Source: Streptomyces sulfonofaciens
GTDB taxonomy: Bacteria; Actinomycetota; Actinomycetes; Streptomycetales; Streptomycetaceae
Assembly (NCBI RefSeq): GCF_014656295.1
Contig: NZ_BNCD01000030.1
Span: 1-64,000, forward strand
Direction: 5' to 3'
DNA: 64,000 bases
The notes under the pieces: generated by a model
The model's input: the letters and a program-made list of their open reading frames with translations, nothing else
Database searches by the model: none
Told to the model about the DNA's origin: nothing
Translations under genes and position numbers: made by a program
Shown: piece by piece, positions 35,984 to 45,087 of the stretch
Numbering within the stretch: the stretch's first letter is position 1
Layout: each line of letters opens with the position of its first letter

Positions 35984-37627
35984 TCACCGCATCCCGGCTC
36001 CCTTGCCGGCGCGCCCTTCACCACCGTCGGCCGCCCCGGCCGACCCACCGGGCCCCGGGTCGCCGCTCTGCCTGTCTCCCCCCAGCGCCGTCCGCGCGGC
36101 CGCGTACAGCGCGGCGGGCTGCACCCCCGCGAACGCCGCCACGAGGTGCCCGTCCGGGCGGACCAAGAGCACCGTGTGGGCCGTTGCGCCCGGGTAGCTC
36201 TCGCAGACGAGCAGCTCCGCCGGATACGGCAGCGCCTGTACGGCGGCCGAGAGCCGGGGCATGATCCCCGCACTCACCCAGTGCTCGCGGGCCCACACCC
36301 CGGTCCCGGGCGCGACCAGCACGACCACCAGGCGGTTGCGGCCCAGCCGGTCCCGCAGCCGAACGAAGGAACCGTCCTCGGCCGTCACCCGGACATCGGT
36401 GACGAGCGAGCCCGGCTCGGTGGCGGTCGCCGCCTCGGCCTCGCTCGGCGCGGGCGCCAGTGGCGAGGCCGCGTACGTGCCCGGTGCGCCCAGTGCCCCG
36501 CTGCCCAGGTGCCCGTCGGTGAGCAGTGCGTCGTGCCCGCGCGCCGCGCCGGGCAAGTGTCCGCGCAGGCCGCCTCCCCCGCGCAGGATCGGCAGGGCCT
36601 GGTCGGCGGCGCGAAGCCGCGCGGCGACGAGGGCACGCCGCTCGGTCTGGTAGCTGTCGAGCAGTGCCTCGTGGTGGCCGTGGTGCCAGGCGTGGGCGAG
36701 CTTCCAGGCCAGGTTGTCGGCGTCCCGCAGGCCCTCGTCGACGCCCTGGGTACCGAGCGCGCCGAGCAGATGCGCGGCGTCCCCGGCGAGGAAGACCCGG
36801 CCGGTGCGCCAGCGGCGGGCCAGCCGGTGGTGGACCGTGTGCACCCCGGTGTCGAGCAGTTCGTACGGCGGGGTCCGGCCTTCGCACCAGCCGGCGAGGG
36901 TCTCCCGGATGCGTGCCACCAGGGCTTCGGGGGTGACCAGTTCGCTGCGGGGCGGCAGCAGCCAGTCCAGGCGCCAGACACCCTCGGGAAGGGGCCGTGC
37001 CATGACCTCGCTGCCCCCGAGCCGCCAGGGCGGCATGCGGTGCAGCACCGCCTCACCGGGCCAGGGCAGTTCCGCGCGCAGCGCGGCGACCGCATAGCGC
37101 TCCACGCCGGTGCGCCCCGGGAAGCGGATGTCCAGGAGCTTGCGGACGGTCGAGCGGGCTCCGTCGCAACCCACCAGATGGCTGCCGCGCCACCAGGTGC
37201 CGCGTGGCCCCCGGGTGTGCGCGGTGATCCCGGTAGCCTCCTGCTCGATCGAGTCGAGCCGGCTCTCCAGGGAGAGCTTCACCAGGCGCGCCCGGTCGAC
37301 TGCTTCGCGCAGGACCGTGGTCAGGGTGTGCTGGGCGATGTGCAGTGGTGCCGGCCGGTCGGGCCCGAAGGCGACCTGGCGCATCACCTGGCGGCGCCGT
37401 AAAGACCGCCATCCGGCCCAGTGGATCCCCTGGTCGGCGAGCGGCGTGCCGGCCAGCCGCGCGGCGAGCGCGGCCGTGTCCTCGCGCAGTACCAGCGTGC
37501 GCGCGGGCCTCGGCTCGGGCTTTCCGCTGCCCTCGTCGAGAACCACGGACGGCACCCCGTGCCGGGCCAGAGAAAGGGCGAGCGCGAGCCCCACGGGCCC
37601 CGCGCCCACGATGATCACCGGGTCCAC
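35984..37627 (-). CDS. FAD-dependent aromatic monooxygenase (PheA/TfdB type)
   Basis: The 547-residue flavoprotein belongs to the FAD_binding_3 group that hydroxylates phenols, polyketides or rifamycins with NADPH and oxygen. The N-terminal dinucleotide fold is VIIVGAGPVGLALAL, the DG motif is VGCDGARSTVRKLL, and the GD motif for the FAD ribityl chain is GRVFLAGDAAHL. The C-terminal thioredoxin-like domain covers about residues 400-520. A low-complexity Gly/Ala tail closes the chain. GTG at 37627 (DPVIIVG follows) with AGGGGG upstream; longer starts would put about 50 unlikely residues before the nucleotide fold. The substrate cannot be named. Confidence 0.9.
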   Translation of the reverse strand: MDPVIIVGAGPVGLALALSLARHGVPSVVLDEGSGKPEPRPARTLVLREDTAALAARLAGTPLADQGIHWAGWRSLRRRQVMRQVAFGPDRPAPLHIAQHTLTTVLREAVDRARLVKLSLESRLDSIEQEATGITAHTRGPRGTWWRGSHLVGCDGARSTVRKLLDIRFPGRTGVERYAVAALRAELPWPGEAVLHRMPPWRLGGSEVMARPLPEGVWRLDWLLPPRSELVTPEALVARIRETLAGWCEGRTPPYELLDTGVHTVHHRLARRWRTGRVFLAGDAAHLLGALGTQGVDEGLRDADNLAWKLAHAWHHGHHEALLDSYQTERRALVAARLRAADQALPILRGGGGLRGHLPGAARGHDALLTDGHLGSGALGAPGTYAASPLAPAPSEAEAATATEPGSLVTDVRVTAEDGSFVRLRDRLGRNRLVVVLVAPGTGVWAREHWVSAGIMPRLSAAVQALPYPAELLVCESYPGATAHTVLLVRPDGHLVAAFAGVQPAALYAAARTALGGDRQSGDPGPGGSAGAADGGEGRAGKGAGMR

Positions 37628-37751
37628 GGCGTGGCGCCCCCTGCCTGGTGGGGAGTCCTGAGCCTCGTGAGGAGATGTGCTGCCGGACGGAGAGGTGCAG
37701 GGTGCGCGATCACAGAACGTATGCAACCGACTGGGGATGCCCTCGTCAAGC

Positions 37752-37787
37752 GACGGAGGCACCGGCGCGATCACCGGTGCCTCCGTC
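37752..37787 (-). terminator. Terminator of the gluABCD operon
   Basis: A perfect 14-bp stem (37752-37765 with 37774-37787) and an 8-base loop lie 44 bp downstream of the gluD stop on the minus strand. There is no T tract. Confidence 0.85.
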
Positions 37788-37830
37788 TGTGTGGATCCCC
37801 CGCGGTGTGCGGTAGCCGCTATCGGGCCGA

Positions 37831-38751
37831 TCAGGGCACTTTGCCGGTGCGGGGCGGTCGGGGCAGGGCGTCCTGGGCCTCACCGACGGCGTTGAGCTCC
37901 GTGACGGCGTCGGCACCGAGGACCGCGCCGGTGCTGCGCTTGCTGCGCCGCAGCCGGCCCTCCAGCCAGGAGGCCAGCGTGGTCAGCAGCAGGTTCAGCA
38001 CGATGAAGACGAGGGCGACGATGATGAAGCTGGGGATGACGTTGGCGTAGTTGGCTGCCAGGGTCTTGCGGGCGTCCAGCAGTTCGGGGAAGCCGAGTAT
38101 GGCTCCGCCGAGTGCGGTGTCCTTCACGATGACGACGAGCTGGCTGACGATCGCCGGCAGCATCGTCGTCACGGCCTGCGGCAGCAGGATGGACACCATC
38201 GTCTGGCCCTTGCGGAGCCCGATCGCCTGGGCCGCCTCGGTCTGCCCCTTGGGCAGCGCCAGGATGCCCGCCCGCACGACCTCGGCGAGGACGGAGGCGT
38301 TGTAGAGCACCAGCCCGGTCACCACCGCGTACAGCGGGCGGGAGTCGCTGCTGATGTCGGTGGACTCCGAGTAGAGCTGGTTGGCGAAGACCATCAGCAG
38401 CAGCACCGGGATGGCCCGGAAGAACTCGACGACCACTGCGGCGGGCACCCGGACCCATCGGTGGTCCGAGAGCCGGGCTATGCCGAAGAAGGCACCCAGG
38501 GGCAGCGCGATCACCATGGAGAGGGCGGCAGCCTTCAGGGTGTTGCCGAGGCCGGGAAGCAGATAGGTCGTCCAGGACAGGGACTGGGTGAAGAACGGGC
38601 TCCACTTCACCCAGTCGAGCTGCCCCTTGTCGGACAGCACTCCCCAGACCCACCACAGGAGCAGCGCCAGCAGGAGGAGGAAGACGACCGAGTACAGGAG
38701 ATTGCGCCGCTTGGCGCGCGGACCCGGCGTGTCGTAGAGGACGGAGCTCAT
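37831..38751 (-). CDS. gluD: Glutamate ABC transporter permease GluD
   Basis: The 306-residue inner-membrane permease of the polar amino acid (HisM) family carries the cytoplasmic EAA loop EAAQAIGLRKGQTMVSILLP. Hydrophobic helices cover residues 18-280. It pairs with GluC. Its ATG overlaps the gluC stop (ATGA). The C-terminal 35 residues are hydrophilic. Confidence 0.93.
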   Translation of the reverse strand: MSSVLYDTPGPRAKRRNLLYSVVFLLLLALLLWWVWGVLSDKGQLDWVKWSPFFTQSLSWTTYLLPGLGNTLKAAALSMVIALPLGAFFGIARLSDHRWVRVPAAVVVEFFRAIPVLLLMVFANQLYSESTDISSDSRPLYAVVTGLVLYNASVLAEVVRAGILALPKGQTEAAQAIGLRKGQTMVSILLPQAVTTMLPAIVSQLVVIVKDTALGGAILGFPELLDARKTLAANYANVIPSFIIVALVFIVLNLLLTTLASWLEGRLRRSKRSTGAVLGADAVTELNAVGEAQDALPRPPRTGKVP

Positions 38752-39416
38752 CGCTTCACCGCCAGCCGCTTGCCGAGCCAGCCGAGGATCAGGCCGGTGG
38801 GCAGGGTCAGCACCACGAAGCCGAGTGCGAAGACCAACGAGATCAGCAGTAGCTGCGCCTCGTTCTCGATCATCTCCTTCATCAGCAGAGCCGCTTCCCC
38901 GACCCCGATGGCCGCCGCGACCGTGGTGTTCTTCGTGAGCGCGATCAGGACGTTGGCGAGCGGGCCGATCACCGTGCGGAACGCCTGGGGGAGCACGATC
39001 AGCGTGAGCACCTGCGTGAAGCTCAGCCCGATGGCCCGAGCCGCCTCCGCCTGTCCGACCGGCACGGTGTTGATGCCGGCGCGCAACGACTCGCAGACGA
39101 ACGCCGATGTGTACACGATCAGACCCAGCACGGCGAGCCGGAAGGCGAGCGCCTTGAAGTCGCTGGGCACCCCCATGGTGACCCCGAAGACATCGGCGAG
39201 GCCGAGCGAGGTGAACACGATGATGACGGTGAGGGGGATGTTCCGGAACACGTTCACGTACACGGTGCCGAAGGCGCGCATCAGCGGAACGGGGCTGACC
39301 CGCATCCCCGCGAGGATCGTGCCCCAGATGAGCGAGCCGATGGCGGCGAAGAACGTAAGCTGGACGGTCGTCCAGAACGCCCCCAGCACGTCGTAGCCTT
39401 CAAGAAAGTCGAACAC
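38748..39416 (-). CDS. gluC: Glutamate ABC transporter permease GluC
   Basis: The 222-residue permease has the EAA loop EAARAIGLSFTQVLTLIVLP and about five transmembrane helices. It starts with GTG at 39416 (FDFLEGYDVLGAFW follows), 91 bp after gluB, and overlaps gluD. Together GluC and GluD form the membrane channel. Confidence 0.93.
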   Translation of the reverse strand: MFDFLEGYDVLGAFWTTVQLTFFAAIGSLIWGTILAGMRVSPVPLMRAFGTVYVNVFRNIPLTVIIVFTSLGLADVFGVTMGVPSDFKALAFRLAVLGLIVYTSAFVCESLRAGINTVPVGQAEAARAIGLSFTQVLTLIVLPQAFRTVIGPLANVLIALTKNTTVAAAIGVGEAALLMKEMIENEAQLLLISLVFALGFVVLTLPTGLILGWLGKRLAVKR

Positions 39417-39507
39417 GATCTCCCGCGCTTCCGCGTGTGTCGAGGCGGTGGTGTGCCTGCCGCCGGTGTCTGCCCCCGGCTCGGCACACCACCGGTGCCT
39501 GATGCTG

Positions 39508-40344
39508 TTACTTGACGATGTCGCCGATCTTCGGGGCGGGCTCGTTCTTGTAGTTGGCGGGGCCGAAGTTGTCCTTCACGGCCTTCTCCCAGGCACCGTC
39601 CGAGACCATCTTCTTCAGGGCGTCGTCGATCTGGCCCTTGAGCTTGGTGTCGCCCTTCTTGATGCCGATGCCGTAGTTCTCGTTGCTGAGCTTCAGCCCG
39701 GCCAGCTTGACCTTGCCCTGGTACTGGTCCTGCGCGGCGTAGCCGGCGAGGATCGAGTCGTCGGTGGTCAGGGCGTCCACGGCACCGCCGATGAGCCCGT
39801 CGAGGCACTCGGAGTACGTGCCGTACTCGCGTAGCTGAGCCTTCGGCGCGATCTGTTCCTTGACGTTCTGCGCGGAGGTCGAGCCGGTCACCGAGCAGAG
39901 CTTCTTGCCGTTGAGGTCGGTGCCCTTGGTGACCTTCTCGTCGGAGCGGACCAGCAGGTCCTGGTGCGCCAGGAGGTAGGGGCCGGCGAAGGAGACCTTC
40001 TGCTCGCGCTCGGGGGTGATCGAGTAGGAGGCGACGATGAAGTCGACGTCCCCGCGCGACAGCGCGTTCTCACGGTCGGCGCTGGGAGTCTCCTTCCACT
40101 CGATGTCCTTGGCGGTGTAGCCCAGTTGCTTGGCGACGTAGGAGGCGATGTCGACGTCGAAGCCGGAGTAGGAGCCGTCCGGCTTCTTCAGACCGAGGCC
40201 CGGCTGGTCGAACTTGATGCCGATGGTGATCTTCTTACCGCCGCCGGAACCGCTGTTGTCGTCCTTGCTCGACCCGCAGGCGGTGGCGGTGACGGCGAAC
40301 GACAGCACGACGGCGGCCGCCGCGGTGACCTTGCGAAGCTTCAT
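39508..40344 (-). CDS. gluB: Glutamate-binding lipoprotein GluB
   Basis: The 278-residue secreted solute-binding protein has a lipoprotein signal ending in VTATAC, with the lipidated Cys near residue 23. The SBP_bac_3 fold shows GFDVDIASYVAKQLGY, DVDFIVASYSITPER and ENYGIGIKKGD. It delivers glutamate to GluCD. ATG 40344 is chosen: AAGGATG gives proper ribosome spacing for it, and too little for the ATG three codons upstream. It is separated from gluA by 149 bp containing a strong hairpin. Confidence 0.95.
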   Translation of the reverse strand: MKLRKVTAAAAVVLSFAVTATACGSSKDDNSGSGGGKKITIGIKFDQPGLGLKKPDGSYSGFDVDIASYVAKQLGYTAKDIEWKETPSADRENALSRGDVDFIVASYSITPEREQKVSFAGPYLLAHQDLLVRSDEKVTKGTDLNGKKLCSVTGSTSAQNVKEQIAPKAQLREYGTYSECLDGLIGGAVDALTTDDSILAGYAAQDQYQGKVKLAGLKLSNENYGIGIKKGDTKLKGQIDDALKKMVSDGAWEKAVKDNFGPANYKNEPAPKIGDIVK

Positions 40345-40398
40345 GGTGAACATCCTTTGCGTGGCGCAATCAGCGGGAGTCGGCGTGATCGGAGTCTG

Positions 40399-40429
40399 CC
40401 GCCGGACCCGGTCCTGCCGGGTCCGGCGG
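40399..40429 (-). terminator. Intercistronic hairpin between gluA and gluB
   Basis: A perfect 13-bp stem (40399-40411 with 40417-40429) with a TCCTG loop lies after gluA and before gluB. It may end part of the transcripts or stabilise an RNA end, so setting different GluA and GluB amounts. Confidence 0.75.
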
Positions 40430-40493
40430 GTGCCGTGCGGTCGGTGGCGCGCCGCCCGGGAGAACCGGGGCCGCGCGCGGGGCTGCTTCCGTC

Positions 40494-41270
40494 TCAGTGG
40501 TGGAGGATCTTCGACAGGAAGTCCTTGGCACGGTCGCTGCGCGGGTTGCTGAAGAACTGGTCCGGCACAGCCTCCTCGACGATCCGGCCGTCCGCCATGA
40601 AGACGACGCGGTTGGCAGCCGATCGGGCGAAGCCCATCTCATGGGTGACGACGATCATCGTCATACCGTCTCGGGCGAGCTGCTGCATGACCTCAAGGAC
40701 CTCGTTGATCATCTCGGGGTCGAGTGCGGAGGTCGGCTCGTCGAAGAGCATGACCTTGGGGTCCATCGCAAGGGCCCGTGCGATCGCCACACGCTGCTGC
40801 TGCCCACCGGACAGCTGTGCGGGGTACTTGTCCGCCTGCGAGCCGACACCGACGCGGTCCAGCAGGGTGCGGGCCTTCTCCTCGGCGGCCTTCCTGTCGG
40901 CCCTGCGCACCTTGACCTGACCCAGCGTCACGTTCTCGAGCACCGTCTTGTGCGCGAAGAGGTTGAAGGACTGGAAGACCATGCCCACATCGGCACGGAG
41001 CCGGGCCAGTTCCCTGCCCTCCGCCGGCAGCGGCCTGCCGTCGATGGTGATGGCGCCGGAATCTATCGACTCCAGGCGGTTGATCGTCCGGCACAGGGTG
41101 GACTTCCCCGAGCCGGAGGGCCCGATGACGACGACCACTTCGCCGCGGGCGATGGTCAGGTCGATGTCCTGGAGCACATGCAGCGCGCCGAAGTGCTTGT
41201 TGACGTTCTTCAGCACGACCAGGTCGGCCACGGATACGGCGTCGTCCTTGGCCACCGATACTTCGGTCAT
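40494..41270 (-). CDS. gluA: Glutamate ABC transporter ATP-binding protein GluA
   Basis: The 258-residue ATPase has Walker A GPSGSGKST, Q-loop FQSFNLFAHKTVLENV, signature LSGGQQQR, Walker B VMLFDEPTSALDPEM and the H-loop THEMGFAR. It is closest to the GlnQ/GluA group for polar amino acids. It is the first gene of gluABCD. ATG at 41270 is used; the GGAGGACGGAG site is 12 bp upstream. A much longer minus-strand open frame runs upstream but is antisense to the two-component genes. Confidence 0.95.
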   Translation of the reverse strand: MTEVSVAKDDAVSVADLVVLKNVNKHFGALHVLQDIDLTIARGEVVVVIGPSGSGKSTLCRTINRLESIDSGAITIDGRPLPAEGRELARLRADVGMVFQSFNLFAHKTVLENVTLGQVKVRRADRKAAEEKARTLLDRVGVGSQADKYPAQLSGGQQQRVAIARALAMDPKVMLFDEPTSALDPEMINEVLEVMQQLARDGMTMIVVTHEMGFARSAANRVVFMADGRIVEEAVPDQFFSNPRSDRAKDFLSKILHH

Positions 41271-41618
41271 CGGCTTCTTGCTCCGTCCTCCTCGGTTGGG
41301 AGGACAGTAGTAACCCCTCAGAACCAGCGTCAGTACATCTGAGGGAGAATTGAGGATAACGATCCGGCCGCAACCTGCCACCGTGCGTGATCGCCGTCCT
41401 GTGCACCGTACCGGCTGCGTAACGGAAGTACCGGCCTGCTCATGCCCTCTTGACGGGGTCCTCACCCATCGGCGTGGATGCCTTTGGTACGGACGTGCCT
41501 CCACGCGCGTGGAGGCGGTCGACCACCGTGTCCGGCCCCTGTAGCCGCGCACCTGCGCGCCGGGGTCGCACGCCCCGCACGCCGGGGCATGGGCGGTCGG
41601 CCGATGGAAGGGGGCCGG
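41271..41618. other. Divergent control region gluA / two-component system
   Basis: These 348 bp separate gluA from the response-regulator gene and must hold promoters for both. An inverted repeat is described separately. The right part, from about 41480, is GC-rich and open in several frames but without a supported gene. No clear -35/-10 pair could be chosen. Confidence 0.5.
41315..41345 (-). promoter_or_regulatory. Inverted repeat in the gluA leader
   Basis: CCCTCAGA (41315-41322) and TCTGAGGG (41338-41345) form a perfect 8-bp inverted repeat with a 15-bp spacer, 45-75 bp before the gluA start. It could be an operator or a leader hairpin for glutamate-dependent control; this is inference. 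Confidence 0.5.
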
Positions 41619-42317
41619 GTGAGACTGCTGCTCGTCGAGGACGACAACCACGTCGCCGCTGCCGTGTCGGCGATCCTGACGCGGCACGGCTTCACGGTCG
41701 TGCACGCCCGCAGTGGCGACGAGGCACTGCGGGCACTGCTGCCGAGCCCCGAGAAGGAGCAGGACCCGTTCGGTGTGGTGCTGCTCGACCTCGGCCTGCC
41801 CGACCAGGACGGCTACGAGGTCTGCGGCAAGATCCGCAAGCGCACCACCACACCCGTGATCATGGTGACCGCCCGCTCCGACGTGCGCTCGCGCATCCAC
41901 GGCCTCAACCTGGGCGCCGACGACTACATCGTGAAGCCCTACGACACCGGCGAGCTGATCGCCCGCATCCACGCGGTCATCCGCCGCCCGGGCGCCGCCA
42001 CCGGCGGTGCGGCACCCGCCGAGACCGACCTGCACCTGGGCGCCGTGCACATCGACCTGCCCACCCGCACGGTCAGTGTGGACGGCACGGCCGTCTCGCT
42101 GACCCGCAAGGAGTTCGATCTGCTGGCACTGCTGGCACAGCGGCCCGGGGTGGTCTTCCGGCGCGAGCAGATCATCAGCGAGGTGTGGCGGACCAGTTGG
42201 GAGGGGACGGGCCGCACCCTGGAGGTGCACGTGGCCTCCCTGCGCGCCAAGCTCCGTATGCCGGCACTCATCGAGACCGTGCGCGGTGTGGGCTACCGCC
42301 TGGTCGCTCCGGCCTAG
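41619..42317 (+). CDS. OmpR/PhoB-family response regulator
   Basis: The 232-residue protein has a receiver domain (1-120; LLLVEDDNHVAAAVSAIL, phospho-Asp57 in VVLLDLGLPDQDGYE, Lys in DDYIVKPY) and a C-terminal winged helix (about 140-232; LTRKEFDLLALLAQRPGVVF, GRTLEVHVASLRAKL). It pairs with the sensor kinase 9 bp downstream. The GTG at 41619 with GGAAGGGGG in front is preferred over ATG 41604. In streptomycetes this pair lies next to the glu operon, but no direct link is shown. Confidence 0.93.
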   Translation: MRLLLVEDDNHVAAAVSAILTRHGFTVVHARSGDEALRALLPSPEKEQDPFGVVLLDLGLPDQDGYEVCGKIRKRTTTPVIMVTARSDVRSRIHGLNLGADDYIVKPYDTGELIARIHAVIRRPGAATGGAAPAETDLHLGAVHIDLPTRTVSVDGTAVSLTRKEFDLLALLAQRPGVVFRREQIISEVWRTSWEGTGRTLEVHVASLRAKLRMPALIETVRGVGYRLVAPA

Positions 42318-42326
42318 CGGGTAGGC

Positions 42327-43775
42327 GTGCGCACTCGACTTCTCCCGCTGCTCATCGTCCTGATGGCCGCCGTCCTGCTCGCGCTGGGTGTCCCGCTCGC
42401 CGTCAGCCTGGCCGCGGCACAGCAGCAGAAGGTGGTCGTCGACCGCATCGACGACACGGCACGCTTCGCGTCCCTGGCGCAGTTCGTCACCGAACCCATC
42501 GGCACGGCCGGGGTGACGGCGATACGCCCCCCGGGCGCACCGCGGCGAAGCCCGTCGGCGGCCGTCGACGAACGCCAGGCCACCCTGCAGAAGGAGCTGG
42601 CCCGCTACTACCAGGTGTACGGGATCAGGGCGGGCGTCTTCGACCGGAGCGGCGTACCGCTGGCGCATGCGCCGGAGGACTGGTTCCTGCCGGCCCGGGG
42701 CGAGCTGCGCAGGACCTTCGACGTGGCCCTCGCGTCCCGGCCCGGACACGACCCGGCGCAGGTATGGCCCTGGCAACGGGGCCGTCTCGTCGTCGCCGCG
42801 CCCGTCATCCGGGACGGCGACGTGGTCGCCGTCGTCGTCACCGACTCGCCCACCGGCCAGATGCGCGCCAGGACCCTGCACGGCTGGCTGCTGATCGCCG
42901 CGGGGGAGGCAGCCGCGATGCTGGTCGCGGTGGGGGCCGCGCTGCGCCTGACGGGCTGGGTGCTGCGTCCGGTCCGGGTGCTCGACGCCACCACCCACGA
43001 CATCGCCACCGGCCGTCTGAAGTCCCGGGTGGCAGCGGCCGGCGGGCCACCCGAACTCAGAAGACTGGCCCGGTCGTTCAACGAGATGGCCGACAACGTG
43101 GAAGCCGTACTCGAACAGCAACGCGCCTTCGTCGCCGACGCCTCGCACCAACTGCGCAATCCGCTGTCCGCCCTCCTCCTGCGCATCGAGCTGCTCGGCC
43201 TGGAACTGCCGGAGGGCAACGCGGAGGTCGCCTCCGTGCGCACCGAGGGCAAACGGCTCGCGCAGGTGCTCGACGACCTGCTCGACCTGGCGCTCGCCGA
43301 GCACGCCTCGGCCGATCTGACCCTCACGGACATCGGCGAGCTGACCGCCGAGCGCGTCGACGCCTGGCGCCCCGTCGCCCAGGACAAGGGCGTACGACTG
43401 ACCGGGCGGTGCCCGGCCGTCACCGCGTGGGCCGACCCGGTCGCCCTGTCCAGCGCGCTGGACGCGGTGATCGACAACGCCCTGAAGTTCACGCCGTCGG
43501 ACGAGGAGGTGACCGTCACGGTGTCCTCGAACGGCGAGACCTCGACGATCGTGGTGGCCGACGGCGGGCCCGGCCTCACCGAGGACGAGTTGGCCAGGAT
43601 CGGCGACCGCTTCTGGCGCAGCAGCCGCCACCAGAACGTCCACGGCTCGGGGCTCGGGCTGTCCATCTCGCGCGCGCTGCTGACGGCGGGTGGCGGCAGC
43701 ATCGAGTACGCCCACCACGAGCCGCGGGGACTGCGGGTGAGCGTACGGCTGCCACGGAGTGCGCCGCACGCATGA
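42327..43775 (+). CDS. Two-component sensor histidine kinase
   Basis: The 482-residue membrane kinase has transmembrane helix 1 (about 5-30), an external sensor region (about 32-180), helix 2 (about 183-205), and HAMP (about 205-260). HisKA follows with His274 in DASHQLRNPLSALLL, then HATPase with N-box DAVIDNALKFTP and G-box NVHGSGLGLSIS. GTG at 42327, 9 bp after the regulator gene. The external domain has no recognised ligand fold. The TAXI binding protein encoded convergently just downstream is a possible partner. Confidence 0.93.
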   Translation: MRTRLLPLLIVLMAAVLLALGVPLAVSLAAAQQQKVVVDRIDDTARFASLAQFVTEPIGTAGVTAIRPPGAPRRSPSAAVDERQATLQKELARYYQVYGIRAGVFDRSGVPLAHAPEDWFLPARGELRRTFDVALASRPGHDPAQVWPWQRGRLVVAAPVIRDGDVVAVVVTDSPTGQMRARTLHGWLLIAAGEAAAMLVAVGAALRLTGWVLRPVRVLDATTHDIATGRLKSRVAAAGGPPELRRLARSFNEMADNVEAVLEQQRAFVADASHQLRNPLSALLLRIELLGLELPEGNAEVASVRTEGKRLAQVLDDLLDLALAEHASADLTLTDIGELTAERVDAWRPVAQDKGVRLTGRCPAVTAWADPVALSSALDAVIDNALKFTPSDEEVTVTVSSNGETSTIVVADGGPGLTEDELARIGDRFWRSSRHQNVHGSGLGLSISRALLTAGGGSIEYAHHEPRGLRVSVRLPRSAPHA

Positions 43776-44024
43776 ACACCGGAGACGCAACCGGGTGGGC
43801 CTTGCGGGAGCGGGTGCCAGATGCGGGCGTCGGGCGTGGCCGCCAGGCGTGGGCGTCGGGTGTGCGTGTCGGGTGTGCGTGTCGGTTGTGGACGTCGGGT
43901 GTGAAGGCGGACCGCCGGCGTACTGGGTGTGCCGGACAGCGCACACGTGCTGTCACGCGGCGCCCGGGGTGGCGCACACGCGCTGTGCAGTGTGCCGCGT
44001 CGGCCGCGTGCACCCCCCGGGGAT

Positions 44025-44099
44025 GGTCCGAGGTGCGCTCCTCACGGCTGGTTCGAGGAGTGTCCCTCACGGCTGGTCCGAGGTGCGCAGCTCACGGCT
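44025..44099. repeat. 25-bp tandem repeat, three copies, overlapping the TAXI gene end
   Basis: Units at 44025-44049, 44050-44074 and 44075-44099 are alike, each starting GGTYCGAGGWG and ending CTCACGGCT. The rightmost copy contains the stop codon of the TAXI gene, so the terminal codons and stop have been copied twice into the spacer. The spacer from 43776 also has short GTGTGCGTGTCGG repeats (around 43858-43890) and no gene. Confidence 0.85.
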
Positions 44100-45087
44100 T
44101 GACCGAGCGGTAGTAGCGGCTGGCCCCGGCGTGCAGCGGCAGGGGGTCCGTATAGAGGGCCGTCCGCAGGTCCACCCGCTGTGCCGCGTGCACCGCCCTG
44201 CCGATCCGGTCGCGGCTGTCGATCACCGCGCGGGTCACCCGCTCGGCCAGCTCGTCGTCCACCTCGGCCGTGGTGACCAGCAGGTTGGCCACCGCGAGAG
44301 TGGACACGGGGACGCCGCGCTCGGCCGGCGGATACGCGTCCGCGGGCATGTCGGAGGCCCGGTAGTAGGCCGACGCCCCGCCCTGCCGGTGCAGCGCGTC
44401 CACCAGCCCGCCCAGCGGTATGAAGCGGATGTCGGCCTGCTCGGACAGGTCGGTCACCGCCCGGGTCGGCAGGCCGCCCGACCAGAAGAACGCGTCGATG
44501 TCGCCGTGCCGCAGCGCCTCGGGCACGGTGTCGATGCCGGTCGACCGCGCCCGGATGTCCTTCGCGGGATCGAGCCCCGCCGCCCTGAGGACGCGCTCCG
44601 CTATCAGCCGCACGCCGGACCCGGTCTGCCCGATGGCCACCCTCCGGTGCCGCAGGTCCGTGATCGACCGGACCGGGGACAGCCGGGGGACGACGAGCTG
44701 TACGTAGTCGTCGTAGAGCCGTGCGCAGCCGCGCAACCGGTCGGCGCCCGGCCCGTGCGCCTGGCGGTACTGCTCCACCGCGTCGGCCGCCGCGATGGTG
44801 AAGTCCGCATGGCCCGTCGCGACCCGCTGGACGTTCTGCTGGGAGCCCGCGCTGCTCAGCAGCCGTACGTCCAGGTCCGGCATGTCCTCGTCGAGTTCGC
44901 CCTTCAGCAACTCGCCGTACCGCTCGTACACGCCGTTGCGGGCCCCTGTGCTGATCGCCACCGTGCCGTGCGGCGGGTCCTCGCCCCACGGCCGCAGCCA
45001 CCACGACAGCAGCCCGAGGACCACGAGGGCCGCGGCCGAGCCCTGCAGGGCCCGGGCCCTGCCGATACGCGGAAGTGCCAGACGCAT
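44092..45087 (-). CDS. TAXI-family TRAP solute-binding protein
   Basis: The 331-residue protein has an N-terminal membrane anchor or signal (about 12-32; SAAALVVLGLLSWWL) and a TAXI domain: GTVAISTGARNGVYERYGEL, the family-typical SSAGSQQNVQRVATGHADF, and RRVAIGQTGSGVRLIAERVL. TAXI proteins feed TRAP transporters, often for glutamate-like acids. No DctQ/DctM permease gene is in the window. It lies tail-to-tail with the sensor kinase. ATG 45087 with AGGATCG upstream is used; an upstream in-frame start at 45141 lacks support. Confidence 0.9.
   Translation of the reverse strand: MRLALPRIGRARALQGSAAALVVLGLLSWWLRPWGEDPPHGTVAISTGARNGVYERYGELLKGELDEDMPDLDVRLLSSAGSQQNVQRVATGHADFTIAAADAVEQYRQAHGPGADRLRGCARLYDDYVQLVVPRLSPVRSITDLRHRRVAIGQTGSGVRLIAERVLRAAGLDPAKDIRARSTGIDTVPEALRHGDIDAFFWSGGLPTRAVTDLSEQADIRFIPLGGLVDALHRQGGASAYYRASDMPADAYPPAERGVPVSTLAVANLLVTTAEVDDELAERVTRAVIDSRDRIGRAVHAAQRVDLRTALYTDPLPLHAGASRYYRSVKP

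Noticed and set aside
41271..43946. Long upstream extension of gluA on the minus strand
   Set aside because: The extension is antisense to the response regulator and kinase genes, which have clear domains. The ATPase fold starts right after ATG 41270.
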